Positions 6,901 to 14,039 of a DNA stretch of 18,154 nucleotides are shown here, piece after piece. The notes under the pieces were generated by a model. That model was not told where the DNA came from. It worked only from the letters and a program-made list of their open reading frames with translations, and ran no database searches. The stretch comes from an uncultured Peptococcaceae bacterium. Lineage in GTDB: Bacteria > Bacillota > Peptococcia > Peptococcales > Peptococcaceae. The position numbers and the translations under genes were made by a program. The DNA lies in assembly GCA_900556545.1 (NCBI GenBank), contig USPE01000009.1:1-18154 (forward strand), written 5' to 3'. Position 1 is the stretch's first letter. Every line of letters begins with the position of its first letter.

Positions 6901-8412
6901 TTACCGTTCTGTGACATTCATATTATTATTTTTAACTACAACATCGTGGGAGCCGCCTTCTACAATGCTGGTAGCGGATACCAGTGTCAGACGGGCATTC
7001 TGCTGTAATTGCGGAATGGTCAGCGCGCCGCAGTTGCACATAGTGGAGCGCACTTTGGCCAGTGTCACGCCTACATTGTCTTTTAAAGTACCGGCATATG
7101 GCACGTAGGAGTCAACGCCTTCTTCAAAGGACAATTTGCCTGCGCCGCCCAAATCATATCGCTGCCAGTTGCGGGCGCGGTTGGAGCCTTCACCCCAGTA
7201 TTCTTTCATGTAGTTGCCGTTGATGATTACCTTGTTGGTTGGGCTTTCTTCAAAACGGGAGAAGTAACGGCCCAGCATTACAAAGTCTGCGCCCATAGCC
7301 AGAGCCAGTGTAATGTGATAGTCGTGTACGATACCGCCGTCGGAACAGATTGGGATATAAATACCGGTGGTCTGATAATATTCATCACGGGCTTTGGCAA
7401 CTTCAATGACAGAAGTAGCCTGACCGCGGCCGATCCCTTTGGTTTCTCTGGTGATACAGATAGAACCGCCGCCGATACCAACTTTGATAAAGTCAGCGCC
7501 GGCCTGGGCTAAGAATAAAAAGCCCTCTTTGTCTACCACGTTACCGGCACCAATTTTTACAGTGTCGCCGTATTTTTCCCGTACCCATTGGATGGTACGG
7601 CTCTGCCATTCGGAAAAGCCTTCAGAGGAGTCGATGCACAGCACATCGGCGCCGGCTTCTACCAGAGCAGGAATCCGTTCTTCGTAGTCACGGGTGTTTA
7701 CACCGGCGCCTACAATATAACTTTTGTTGTCATCTAATAATTCCAATGGATTTTCTTTGCGGGAATCATAGTCCTTGCGGAATACGATATACAATAAGTT
7801 CTGATTTTCGTCTACCAGCGGCAGAGAGTTCAATTTGTGATCCCAGATAATATCGTTCGCTTCTTTCAGTGTAGTGTTCTGATCGCCGCAGATTAAACGT
7901 TCAAATGGAGTCATAAATTCAGATACTTTTGTGTCTAAAGACATCCGACTTACCCGATAATCACGGCTGGTTACGATACCCAATAATTTTCCGTTGCCGG
8001 TACCGTCAGCGGTGACAGCCATGGTGGAATGGCCGGTCTGTTTTTTCAGTTCCAGTACATCTGCTAAAGTAGAATCCGGTTTGATGTTGGAATCACTGGT
8101 TACAAAGCCAGCTTTGTAGTTTTTTACGCGGCTGACCATAGCAGCTTCGTTTTCAATGGACTGAGAGCCATAAATGAAGGATACGCCGCCTTCTTTTGCC
8201 AGAGCGATTGCCATGTTGTCATCGGATACGGACTGCATAATAGCGGATACCATAGGGATATTCATAGAAATTGCTGGTTCTTCCCCTTTTTTAAATTTCA
8301 CCAGAGGGGTTTTCAGGGAAACACGGGAAGGAACACATTCGGAAGAAGAATAACCTGGTACAAGCAGGTATTCACCAAAGGTATGGGATGGTTCGGTAAA
8401 GTAGTATGCCAC
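6901..8412 (-). CDS. guaB: IMP dehydrogenase, Tritrichomonas-foetus-like form
   Basis: Oxidises IMP to XMP with NAD+, the committed step of guanine nucleotide synthesis, in the cytosol. 503 aa. A (beta/alpha)8 barrel is interrupted at about residues 105-215 by a pair of CBS domains. The catalytic loop GGGSICITRETKG places the nucleophile at Cys319; the flap WGEGSNRARNWQRYD gives Arg418-Tyr419; Asp261 lies in VLCIDSS; the phosphate-binding loop is ICSDGGI. These residue numbers equal those I remember for the T. foetus enzyme, and the sequence appears to align with it without gaps. Start choice: GTG at 8412 has AAGGAG at an 8-nt spacing and begins the conserved MAYYF; TTG at 8418 is too close to the binding site. 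GMP reductase is ruled out by the CBS pair and flap. It is a single-gene unit with promoter and terminator. Confidence 0.94.
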   Translation of the reverse strand: MAYYFTEPSHTFGEYLLVPGYSSSECVPSRVSLKTPLVKFKKGEEPAISMNIPMVSAIMQSVSDDNMAIALAKEGGVSFIYGSQSIENEAAMVSRVKNYKAGFVTSDSNIKPDSTLADVLELKKQTGHSTMAVTADGTGNGKLLGIVTSRDYRVSRMSLDTKVSEFMTPFERLICGDQNTTLKEANDIIWDHKLNSLPLVDENQNLLYIVFRKDYDSRKENPLELLDDNKSYIVGAGVNTRDYEERIPALVEAGADVLCIDSSEGFSEWQSRTIQWVREKYGDTVKIGAGNVVDKEGFLFLAQAGADFIKVGIGGGSICITRETKGIGRGQATSVIEVAKARDEYYQTTGIYIPICSDGGIVHDYHITLALAMGADFVMLGRYFSRFEESPTNKVIINGNYMKEYWGEGSNRARNWQRYDLGGAGKLSFEEGVDSYVPYAGTLKDNVGVTLAKVRSTMCNCGALTIPQLQQNARLTLVSATSIVEGGSHDVVVKNNNMNVTER

Positions 8413-8458
8413 AATCAAATCTCCTTTTCTTGTTTATTTTTCGGTTTGTAATTCATTT

Positions 8459-8487
8459 ATTATATCGCTAAATATTTTAGTATGCAA
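8459..8487 (-). promoter_or_regulatory. Sigma-A promoter of guaB
   Basis: Minus strand: -35 TTGCAT (8482-8487), exactly 17 bp, consensus -10 TATAAT (8459-8464). The leader is about 40 nt and contains no visible riboswitch fold. Confidence 0.75.
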
Positions 8488-8558
8488 TGAAAAAATATGA
8501 ATTTATTGCAGAATTAAAAAATTTTCGTAGTTTTAGGCAGGATTCAAATGCTACTGTT

Positions 8559-9458
8559 TTATTTTTGGGCATCAAGATGTAAAAATTGACGAATGTGCGC
8601 AATAAAATCAATGACAATTGATGATCGCAGTGTTTCTTGATGGGCCAATATACCAGCTGTTACTTTGACATCATCTCTGAGTGGAATGGCTATATAGCGC
8701 TCTGCTAATTTTTCGGAAAAAAATGAATCGAAGATAAGCGATACGCAGCTACCAGAATCCAGTTGTTTATAGAATGTGTTAATGTTGCCAATTGTATACT
8801 TGATATTGGCAGTGCCTGCGCTGGCTAATAGTGCAGGTATCACACTGGTTTGTGCGTCATAGATCAGCAAGTCTTGTTTTAGAAGGCTTTTCAGAGAAGT
8901 GCTTTTGTGCCGTGAAATGAACGAATTAGATGGTGATCCGATCACTAGGAAATTACCTTGATACAATGGCTCAAAATGAAATTCTTCTGGAATAGTTGGA
9001 TTGAGTGCAGTTTTTTCTGGAAATAACAAAACAAAAGCGATACTTTTCTGGTGCTTCTGTAGTAATTGAATCATAGAAGCTGTGGCGTGTTCTTCTAAAT
9101 TGAAAGAAACGTTTGGATATTGTTGGCTGAATGATTGAATAATAGAAAATAGTTGTGAGTTCACAGGATTTAATGAATAAATAGTGATATTATCCGTTTG
9201 TGTATTTTGATGAAAATGATTTAACAATCGTTTTGTTTTTTCTACCACATCTTTGGCATAGTCTACTACAATTTGTCCTTCTTTGGTAATTTCTACACCT
9301 TTATGGCTTCTGTCCAGAATTTTAACGCCGATTTCATCTTCCAAACTGGTAATGCTGCGCGCCAGATGTTGGTTGTTGATATGTAGAGATTTGCTGGCTT
9401 TATTAAAAGAATTACATTCAATGATTTCTAATAGATATTGTAGATGCTCTATTTTCAT
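8559..9458 (-). CDS. LysR-type transcriptional regulator (divergent from the hydrolase operon)
   Basis: A 299-aa DNA-binding regulator. Residues 1-60 form the winged helix-turn-helix (FNKASKSLHINNQHLARSITSLE, read as the helix pair around 18-40, then IGVKILDRSHKGVEIT), followed by a linker helix and a periplasmic-binding-protein-like co-inducer domain (about 90-295). The recognition helix has NNQHLARSI where many LysR proteins have SQPALSRAI, so it is recognisable but diverged. Start ATG 9458 follows GAGAGG with an 8-nt spacing. It is transcribed divergently from the first hydrolase gene with a 214-bp shared intergenic region holding two clear dyads, the classic arrangement for a LysR protein controlling its neighbour. 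The likely effector is the substrate or product of the hydrolase/permease module; this is inference. Confidence 0.92.
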   Translation of the reverse strand: MKIEHLQYLLEIIECNSFNKASKSLHINNQHLARSITSLEDEIGVKILDRSHKGVEITKEGQIVVDYAKDVVEKTKRLLNHFHQNTQTDNITIYSLNPVNSQLFSIIQSFSQQYPNVSFNLEEHATASMIQLLQKHQKSIAFVLLFPEKTALNPTIPEEFHFEPLYQGNFLVIGSPSNSFISRHKSTSLKSLLKQDLLIYDAQTSVIPALLASAGTANIKYTIGNINTFYKQLDSGSCVSLIFDSFFSEKLAERYIAIPLRDDVKVTAGILAHQETLRSSIVIDFIAHIRQFLHLDAQK

Positions 9459-9487
9459 AAATTTTTCCTCTCAAATAGAAATGTAAA

Positions 9488-9511
9488 TACAATAAAGAAT
9501 ATCTTATTGTA
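9488..9511. promoter_or_regulatory. 24-bp dyad in the lysR/hydrolase intergenic region
   Basis: Perfect 8-bp arms TACAATAA (9488-9495) and TTATTGTA (9504-9511) with an 8-bp spacer. It lies 30-53 bp upstream of the LysR start codon, so it could be a LysR autoregulation site or a hairpin in the leader of that mRNA. Confidence 0.5.
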
Positions 9512-9517
9512 CCATAA

Positions 9518-9530
9518 TAAACTGAGTTTA
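9518..9530. promoter_or_regulatory. Candidate LysR box (T-N11-A dyad)
   Basis: TAAACTGAGTTTA is a perfect 13-bp palindrome with one central base and fits the T-N11-A rule for LysR boxes. It lies between the two divergent genes, about 90 bp upstream of the proposed hydrolase promoter start. A related arm pair AATAAAC (9516-9522) / GTTTATT (9540-9546) overlaps it. Confidence 0.55.
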
Positions 9531-9582
9531 GACAGATAGGTTTATTTAAAAGTGTAATAACATTTCAAAATACGTACAAGTT

Positions 9583-9612
9583 TTGATATATAGGAAAAAT
9601 AAAATTTATAAG
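9583..9612 (+). promoter_or_regulatory. Possible promoter of the hydrolase/permease operon
   Basis: -35 TTGATA (9583-9588), 18-bp spacer, -10 TATAAG (9607-9612). A consensus TATAAT at 9613-9618 lies next to it but has no -35 at a normal distance, which would suit an activator-dependent promoter. The region is A+T-rich, so the exact hexamers are uncertain. Confidence 0.45.
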
Positions 9613-9672
9613 TATAATAAGATTCATAAAGCAGATAACGTAATATGTTGAAAAAAATAGGAGGACTTTAAA

Positions 9673-11733
9673 ATGAAGCGAGAAGCGTTAACAGAAAAAG
9701 TTGTTGTAGTTGGTGTAGATGGATTGGATCCTAAATTTGCAAAAAGATGTATCAAAAAAGGCAAGATGCCGAATTTAGAGAAATTCATTGAAAAAGGAGC
9801 TTGCCGTGACGATTTGGTGTTATTAGGCAGTATGCCGACTGTAACGCCGCCAATGTGGACAACGTTAGCAACCGGGGCAAATGCAAGCACCCATGGCATC
9901 ACCCATTTTTTTGCCCAAAATCCAGATGAAATTGATTCGGTATTATATGCATTGGATTCCAGAAAATGCAAAGCAGAGCAATTATGGAATGTATTTGCCG
10001 AAGCTGGTAAAAAAACAATGGTATGGCATTGGCCAGGTTCCAGCTGGCCTCCAACCTCTGATAATCCTAATTTAGCAGTTGTGGATGTTACCCACCCTGC
10101 CTCTGTAAACGGCGGTGTTGCCACTGTTGGATATGCTGAATTTCTGGAAGCCAGCGAAGCAATCGAACAATTAACATATGAAGCCAGCAAAGATAAAATT
10201 GCTGCTGGCGTGGGCTGCATTATTGATGATGTGGAGGATATGATTCAGACAGATGATAATGACGGGGAAGAAGAGCTTGATTTCCGTGACAGTATTGTCA
10301 ATGCCGGTACAAGCAAAGGCATTAAAAATATTGTTCTGACAGAAAATGATACAGAAGTAAATGTGTTGGTAAATCTGCCATTTGATAAAGTGTTATCTCC
10401 TATTAAGCCAGCAAAAGGCTGGTTTCATGCACCGGAAAACGCCAAAGAATTCTATCTGATGTTTTCCAAAGGGCTGGAACGCCGTCCGGCATTGTTATTG
10501 CAAAATGCTGAAGGAATATATGATACAGTTTGCCTGTATTACTCTAAAAAAGATGCAGAACCTTATGCAACAATTGTAGGTGAAAGTATTGTTTATAATG
10601 TAAGAGAAAACGTAAAAAATGCTGATGGCGGCACGATGGATTGTGTGCGTCATTATCAGGTAACAGAGATTGCTGATGACGGCAGCTCTGTAAAAATGTT
10701 CATTAATGCACCAATGGATACCAGTCATGATGAATTGTTTCATCCAAGAGCGCTGTATCAAGATGTTATAGAACATGTTGGTCATGTGCCGGCAAGACCT
10801 GTTGTCAATGGTGTAAGCCCGCAGGTTGTGGAACACACAATGATTCCTATCTGGGAACATTATTGCCAGTGGCAGGCAGATGCTCTGACCTATTTTATGA
10901 AAGAAGATAAGTTTGATGTAATTTTTTCTCACTTGCACAATGTTGACGGGATGGGGCATATGTTCTGGCACTATGGAAAAAATCAGGAATATTGGGGAAA
11001 TGACGAAGCACAGTATCAGGATTTGATGGAGCAGGTTTATGTACAAACTGACAATTATATTGGTAGATTTTTGCCATATATTGAAGAAGGTTGGACTGTA
11101 ATCATTACCTCTGACCATGGTTTAATTGTAACAGAGCATCATGAAAATATTTTAAGCGAGGTAAGCAGTGTCAGTGTTCCAGTTATGCGGGAATTAGGCT
11201 ATACAGTTATGAAAAAAGATGCCAACGGCAATGATACCAAAGAAGTAGATTACAGCAAAACAAGAGCAGTTGCCAGTCGCAGCCAGTATATTTATTTAAA
11301 CTTAAAAGGCCGGTATCCATATGGGATTGTAGACCCTGCCGATCAATACGAACTGGAAGATCAGATTATTTCTGACCTGTATAACTATCGTGATAAGAAA
11401 ACCGGCAAACGGGTGGTATCTATGGCGTTGAGAAACAAGGATGCTCTGGTATTAGGTATGGGCGGCCCTGAATGTGGTGATATTATCTTTTTCATGGAAG
11501 AAGGCTACAATATTATTCACGCAGATTCCTTGTCTACACAAAATGGTTATGCGGATACATCAGTATCTCCAATTTTTGTAGCAGCAGGTCCTGGTATTAA
11601 AGCAGGATTTAAAACAAATCGTGTGATCAAACAGATCGATGTGGCTCCAACCATTGCGGTATTGGGTGGAGTAAGAATGCCGCATGAATGTGAAGGAGCA
11701 CCTGCTTATCAAATTTTAAGTGAAGAATTTTAA
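9673..11733 (+). CDS. Alkaline-phosphatase-superfamily hydrolase (type I phosphodiesterase-like), paralog 1
   Basis: A 686-aa metallo-hydrolase related to nucleotide pyrophosphatase/phosphodiesterase (PF01663-type fold). Metal and catalytic residues visible: Asp16 in VVGVDGLD, nucleophile Thr58 in MPTVTPPMWTT, Asp425 and His429 in VDGMGH, Asp481-His482 in TSDHG, and His489/490 in EHH. The superfamily uses two metal ions to break phospho-ester, phosphono- or sulfo- bonds; the substrate is not readable. A large insertion (about 140-400) between the halves of the core probably forms a cap; it contains an acidic stretch at 185-207. It shares HWPGSSWPPTSDN (119-131) and a near-identical C-terminus (NR/ERVIK, ECEGAP) with the next gene. 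There is no signal peptide or membrane helix, so it is cytosolic. Start ATG 9673 has GGAGG 8 nt upstream. It is the first gene of the module. Confidence 0.9.
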   Translation: MKREALTEKVVVVGVDGLDPKFAKRCIKKGKMPNLEKFIEKGACRDDLVLLGSMPTVTPPMWTTLATGANASTHGITHFFAQNPDEIDSVLYALDSRKCKAEQLWNVFAEAGKKTMVWHWPGSSWPPTSDNPNLAVVDVTHPASVNGGVATVGYAEFLEASEAIEQLTYEASKDKIAAGVGCIIDDVEDMIQTDDNDGEEELDFRDSIVNAGTSKGIKNIVLTENDTEVNVLVNLPFDKVLSPIKPAKGWFHAPENAKEFYLMFSKGLERRPALLLQNAEGIYDTVCLYYSKKDAEPYATIVGESIVYNVRENVKNADGGTMDCVRHYQVTEIADDGSSVKMFINAPMDTSHDELFHPRALYQDVIEHVGHVPARPVVNGVSPQVVEHTMIPIWEHYCQWQADALTYFMKEDKFDVIFSHLHNVDGMGHMFWHYGKNQEYWGNDEAQYQDLMEQVYVQTDNYIGRFLPYIEEGWTVIITSDHGLIVTEHHENILSEVSSVSVPVMRELGYTVMKKDANGNDTKEVDYSKTRAVASRSQYIYLNLKGRYPYGIVDPADQYELEDQIISDLYNYRDKKTGKRVVSMALRNKDALVLGMGGPECGDIIFFMEEGYNIIHADSLSTQNGYADTSVSPIFVAAGPGIKAGFKTNRVIKQIDVAPTIAVLGGVRMPHECEGAPAYQILSEEF

Positions 11734-11760
11734 TAACCAAAATATTGATAAATCCAGTGC

Positions 11761-11795
11761 AGAGGTTGTGAAAAGAGTTTTACAACTTCTGTAAA
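11761..11795 (+). other. Hairpin and overlapping dyad between the two hydrolase genes
   Basis: AGAGGTTGT (11761-11769) pairs with ACAACTTCT (11782-11790), nine pairs with one G-U, extended by AAAA/TTTT after a bulge. No T-tract follows, so it is at most a weak terminator. The second arm also belongs to a DNA dyad TTTAC (11779-11783) / GTAAA (11791-11795), which contains a T-N11-A spacing (11781-11793). It could be an mRNA processing or attenuation structure, or a second LysR site. Confidence 0.45.
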
Positions 11796-11815
11796 TTGTG
11801 AATAGTTTATAAAAA

Positions 11816-11829
11816 TTTGTATCCACAAA
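11816..11829. repeat. Short dyad TTTGT-N4-ACAAA upstream of hydrolase 2
   Basis: TTTGT (11816-11820) and ACAAA (11825-11829). The rest of the 209-bp gap (to 11942) is A+T-rich; possible promoter-like hexamers occur (TTGTAT near 11817 with TGATAA 17 bp later; TTTACA near 11870), but none is convincing. Confidence 0.3.
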
Positions 11830-11942
11830 AAAATTTTAATGATAAGTACAATTAATAAATAGACTTGTTTTACAAACACATTGAAATCATGTAATCTCTA
11901 AATCACAGAAATAAACATAAAAAATAACGAGGAGAGATTTTA

Positions 11943-13940
11943 ATGGAACGTAAAGTATTTGTTATGGGTATTGATGGGTTAGACGCACGTCTTACCAAAC
12001 AGTATTTAGATGAAGGCATCATGCCGAACTTGAAAAAGTTTTTGGAAAGAGGTTCCGCCAGAGCAGATGTGCAGATGATTGGCGGACATCCAACGGTAAC
12101 ACCTCCAATGTGGACAACATTGGGTACAGGGGCTTCTCCTTATGTACATGGTGTAAATGACTTTTACAAAGCAGGTCCGGTAGTTGGTCAGGTTGAGTAT
12201 AACTTTGACTCCAGAAACTGCAAAGCAGAACCACTGTGGAATGTAACTGCAGAAGCCGGTCTGAAAACATTAGTATGGCATTGGCCTGGTTCTTCTTGGC
12301 CTCCAACCTCTGACAATGAAAATCTGTATGTTGTCGATGGTACTCAGCCAGAAGGTGTAAACTGTGGGAATGCAGAAGTAGATCCAGAAAAATTGCTGAT
12401 TGCCAGCTCTGAAACACCAGAAGTAAAATACAGAGTGAAGGCTGCATCCGATACGGAAGTGCCTTGCTATATCAGTGGTATGGATTTTGATGAGGAAGGC
12501 AAATATAATGCTTTGGATACTGTTTATCATAATAGTGGGAAAGAACGGGTACAGATGGCAGAATTGCCTGACTTATCTGAAGTGCCGTTTGATATTGCCT
12601 ACTCTCCAATTAAGGTGGCAGAGGGCTGGAGCAAAGAAGTAGGGTCTGCAAAAGAAATGACCATGTTGGCTTCCGGCGGATTGGTAAGACGTCCTTGTCT
12701 GATTGTCGCTAATAAAGACGGTGTATATGACACCGTGGAAATTTATAAAAATAAAAAAGCAGAAGAACCAATTGCTGTGCTGAAAAATGGTGAGTATTTT
12801 AAAGATTATGTAGATGAAGTTATTACTGGTGATGAAGGCACAAAAGTGATGAGTAACCGCAATATGCGTATCTTAGAAATGCATCCGGATGGTAATTATG
12901 TGAAGATGTGGATTTCTTTTGCCATGGATATTGCCAATGATGTATTATGGCATCCAAAGAATCTGCACAAAGAAATCATTGAGCATGTTGGATATCCACA
13001 GCCAATTTGTTTAGCCGGCGGTCACGATGAACAGCTAATTGCCGATTGTATGCGGGCTACTTGGGATGTATCTGGAGACTGGAACTCTGATGCTATTAAG
13101 TATCTGGCAAGAAATCACGGTTTTAAAATGATTTTTTCTCATTTCCATAATGTTGACTTACAGGGTCACATGTTAGTAGCCTTCTTAAAAAATGGCAGCA
13201 AACTGCCGGCTGAAACAGTACAGCGTTTATTTAAAGAAGTATATATTCAGACAGACCGTTACATTGGTCAATATTTAGAATTGTTGGATGAAGGCTGGGA
13301 TATTATAATTGTATCCGACCATGGACAGGTTTGTCCAGAACATCACATTTCTCCGCTGATGGCAGCCAGTGCTATTGATGGCCGTAAATTTGTAGAATGG
13401 GGTTATACTGTTCTCAAAAAAGATGAAAACGGTAACAATCTGCCAGAAGTAGACTGGGCAAAAACAAAAGCGGTTCTTTGGCTGACCGGTGAGGTGTGGA
13501 TTAACCTAAAAGGTCGTGATTTTCACGATGGTGTTGAAGGTATTGTTGATCCAGCAGACCAATATGAGCTGGAAGAACAGATTATGACAGATTTGTACAA
13601 ACAGGTTTCTGATGTAACAGGTCATCGTGTGGTATCTTTGGCGTTGCGTAACAGAGAAGCTGTACTGTTAGGTATGGGCGGTCCAAATGTTGGTGATATC
13701 ATTTTTTACAATGCAGAAGGATATACTTTTGACCATTGTGATGAATTATCCACCACATATGGTGCTTGCGGCACATCTGTCATGTCTGTTTTTGCAGCGG
13801 CAGGTCCTGGCATAAAAGAAAACTATGCTACAGAACGTGTGATTAAACATGTTGACGTTGTACCAACGATTGCCACCTTACTTGGCGTGAGAATGCCGAA
13901 CGAGTGTGAAGGCGCACCTGTTTATCAGATTTTTGAGTAA
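11943..13940 (+). CDS. Alkaline-phosphatase-superfamily hydrolase (type I phosphodiesterase-like), paralog 2
   Basis: A 665-aa tandem paralog of the preceding gene with the same architecture. Asp11 in VMGIDGLD, nucleophile Thr53 in HPTVTPPMWTT, Asp405 and His409 in VDLQGH, Asp459-His460 in VSDHG and His467/468 in EHH are all retained, so both copies look catalytically competent. Core motifs such as CKAEPLWN, VWHWPGSSWPPTSDN, MALRN/LALRN and MPNECEGAP match paralog 1 closely, while the region about 135-220 and the stretch after the HXXXD site differ most, suggesting related but not identical substrates or a hetero-oligomer. There is no signal peptide. Start ATG 11943 has GAGGAGAG 6-7 nt upstream. 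The 209-bp gap to paralog 1 is large for an operon and holds a hairpin; co-transcription is likely but unproven. A hairpin and the permease gene follow. Confidence 0.9.
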   Translation: MERKVFVMGIDGLDARLTKQYLDEGIMPNLKKFLERGSARADVQMIGGHPTVTPPMWTTLGTGASPYVHGVNDFYKAGPVVGQVEYNFDSRNCKAEPLWNVTAEAGLKTLVWHWPGSSWPPTSDNENLYVVDGTQPEGVNCGNAEVDPEKLLIASSETPEVKYRVKAASDTEVPCYISGMDFDEEGKYNALDTVYHNSGKERVQMAELPDLSEVPFDIAYSPIKVAEGWSKEVGSAKEMTMLASGGLVRRPCLIVANKDGVYDTVEIYKNKKAEEPIAVLKNGEYFKDYVDEVITGDEGTKVMSNRNMRILEMHPDGNYVKMWISFAMDIANDVLWHPKNLHKEIIEHVGYPQPICLAGGHDEQLIADCMRATWDVSGDWNSDAIKYLARNHGFKMIFSHFHNVDLQGHMLVAFLKNGSKLPAETVQRLFKEVYIQTDRYIGQYLELLDEGWDIIIVSDHGQVCPEHHISPLMAASAIDGRKFVEWGYTVLKKDENGNNLPEVDWAKTKAVLWLTGEVWINLKGRDFHDGVEGIVDPADQYELEEQIMTDLYKQVSDVTGHRVVSLALRNREAVLLGMGGPNVGDIIFYNAEGYTFDHCDELSTTYGACGTSVMSVFAAAGPGIKENYATERVIKHVDVVPTIATLLGVRMPNECEGAPVYQIFE

Positions 13941-13953
13941 TAAATAATGTTGA

Positions 13954-13997
13954 TTCAAAGGGTTAATGTGATAGATATAGTTCATTAGCCCTTTGAA
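13954..13997 (+). other. Strong intercistronic hairpin between hydrolase 2 and the permease
   Basis: TTCAAAGGG (13954-13962) pairs with CCCTTTGAA (13989-13997), extended inward by TTAATG/CATTAG to 15 pairs with one G-T/U wobble and a 14-nt loop. It is followed by CAAAATGTTG, not a T-tract. It suits an mRNA-stabilising or processing structure, or a partial terminator that lowers permease expression relative to the enzymes. Confidence 0.6.
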
Positions 13998-14039
13998 CAA
14001 AATGTTGAAATATAAACTTATGATACGAGGAGGACTAAA

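Noticed and set aside
8413..8460. Purine riboswitch in the guaB leader
   Set aside because: The leader is only about 40 nt and shows no paired aptamer structure.
10495..11118. 207-codon minus-strand open frame inside the first hydrolase gene
   Set aside because: Complement of a well-conserved coding region; low-complexity, no start signal.
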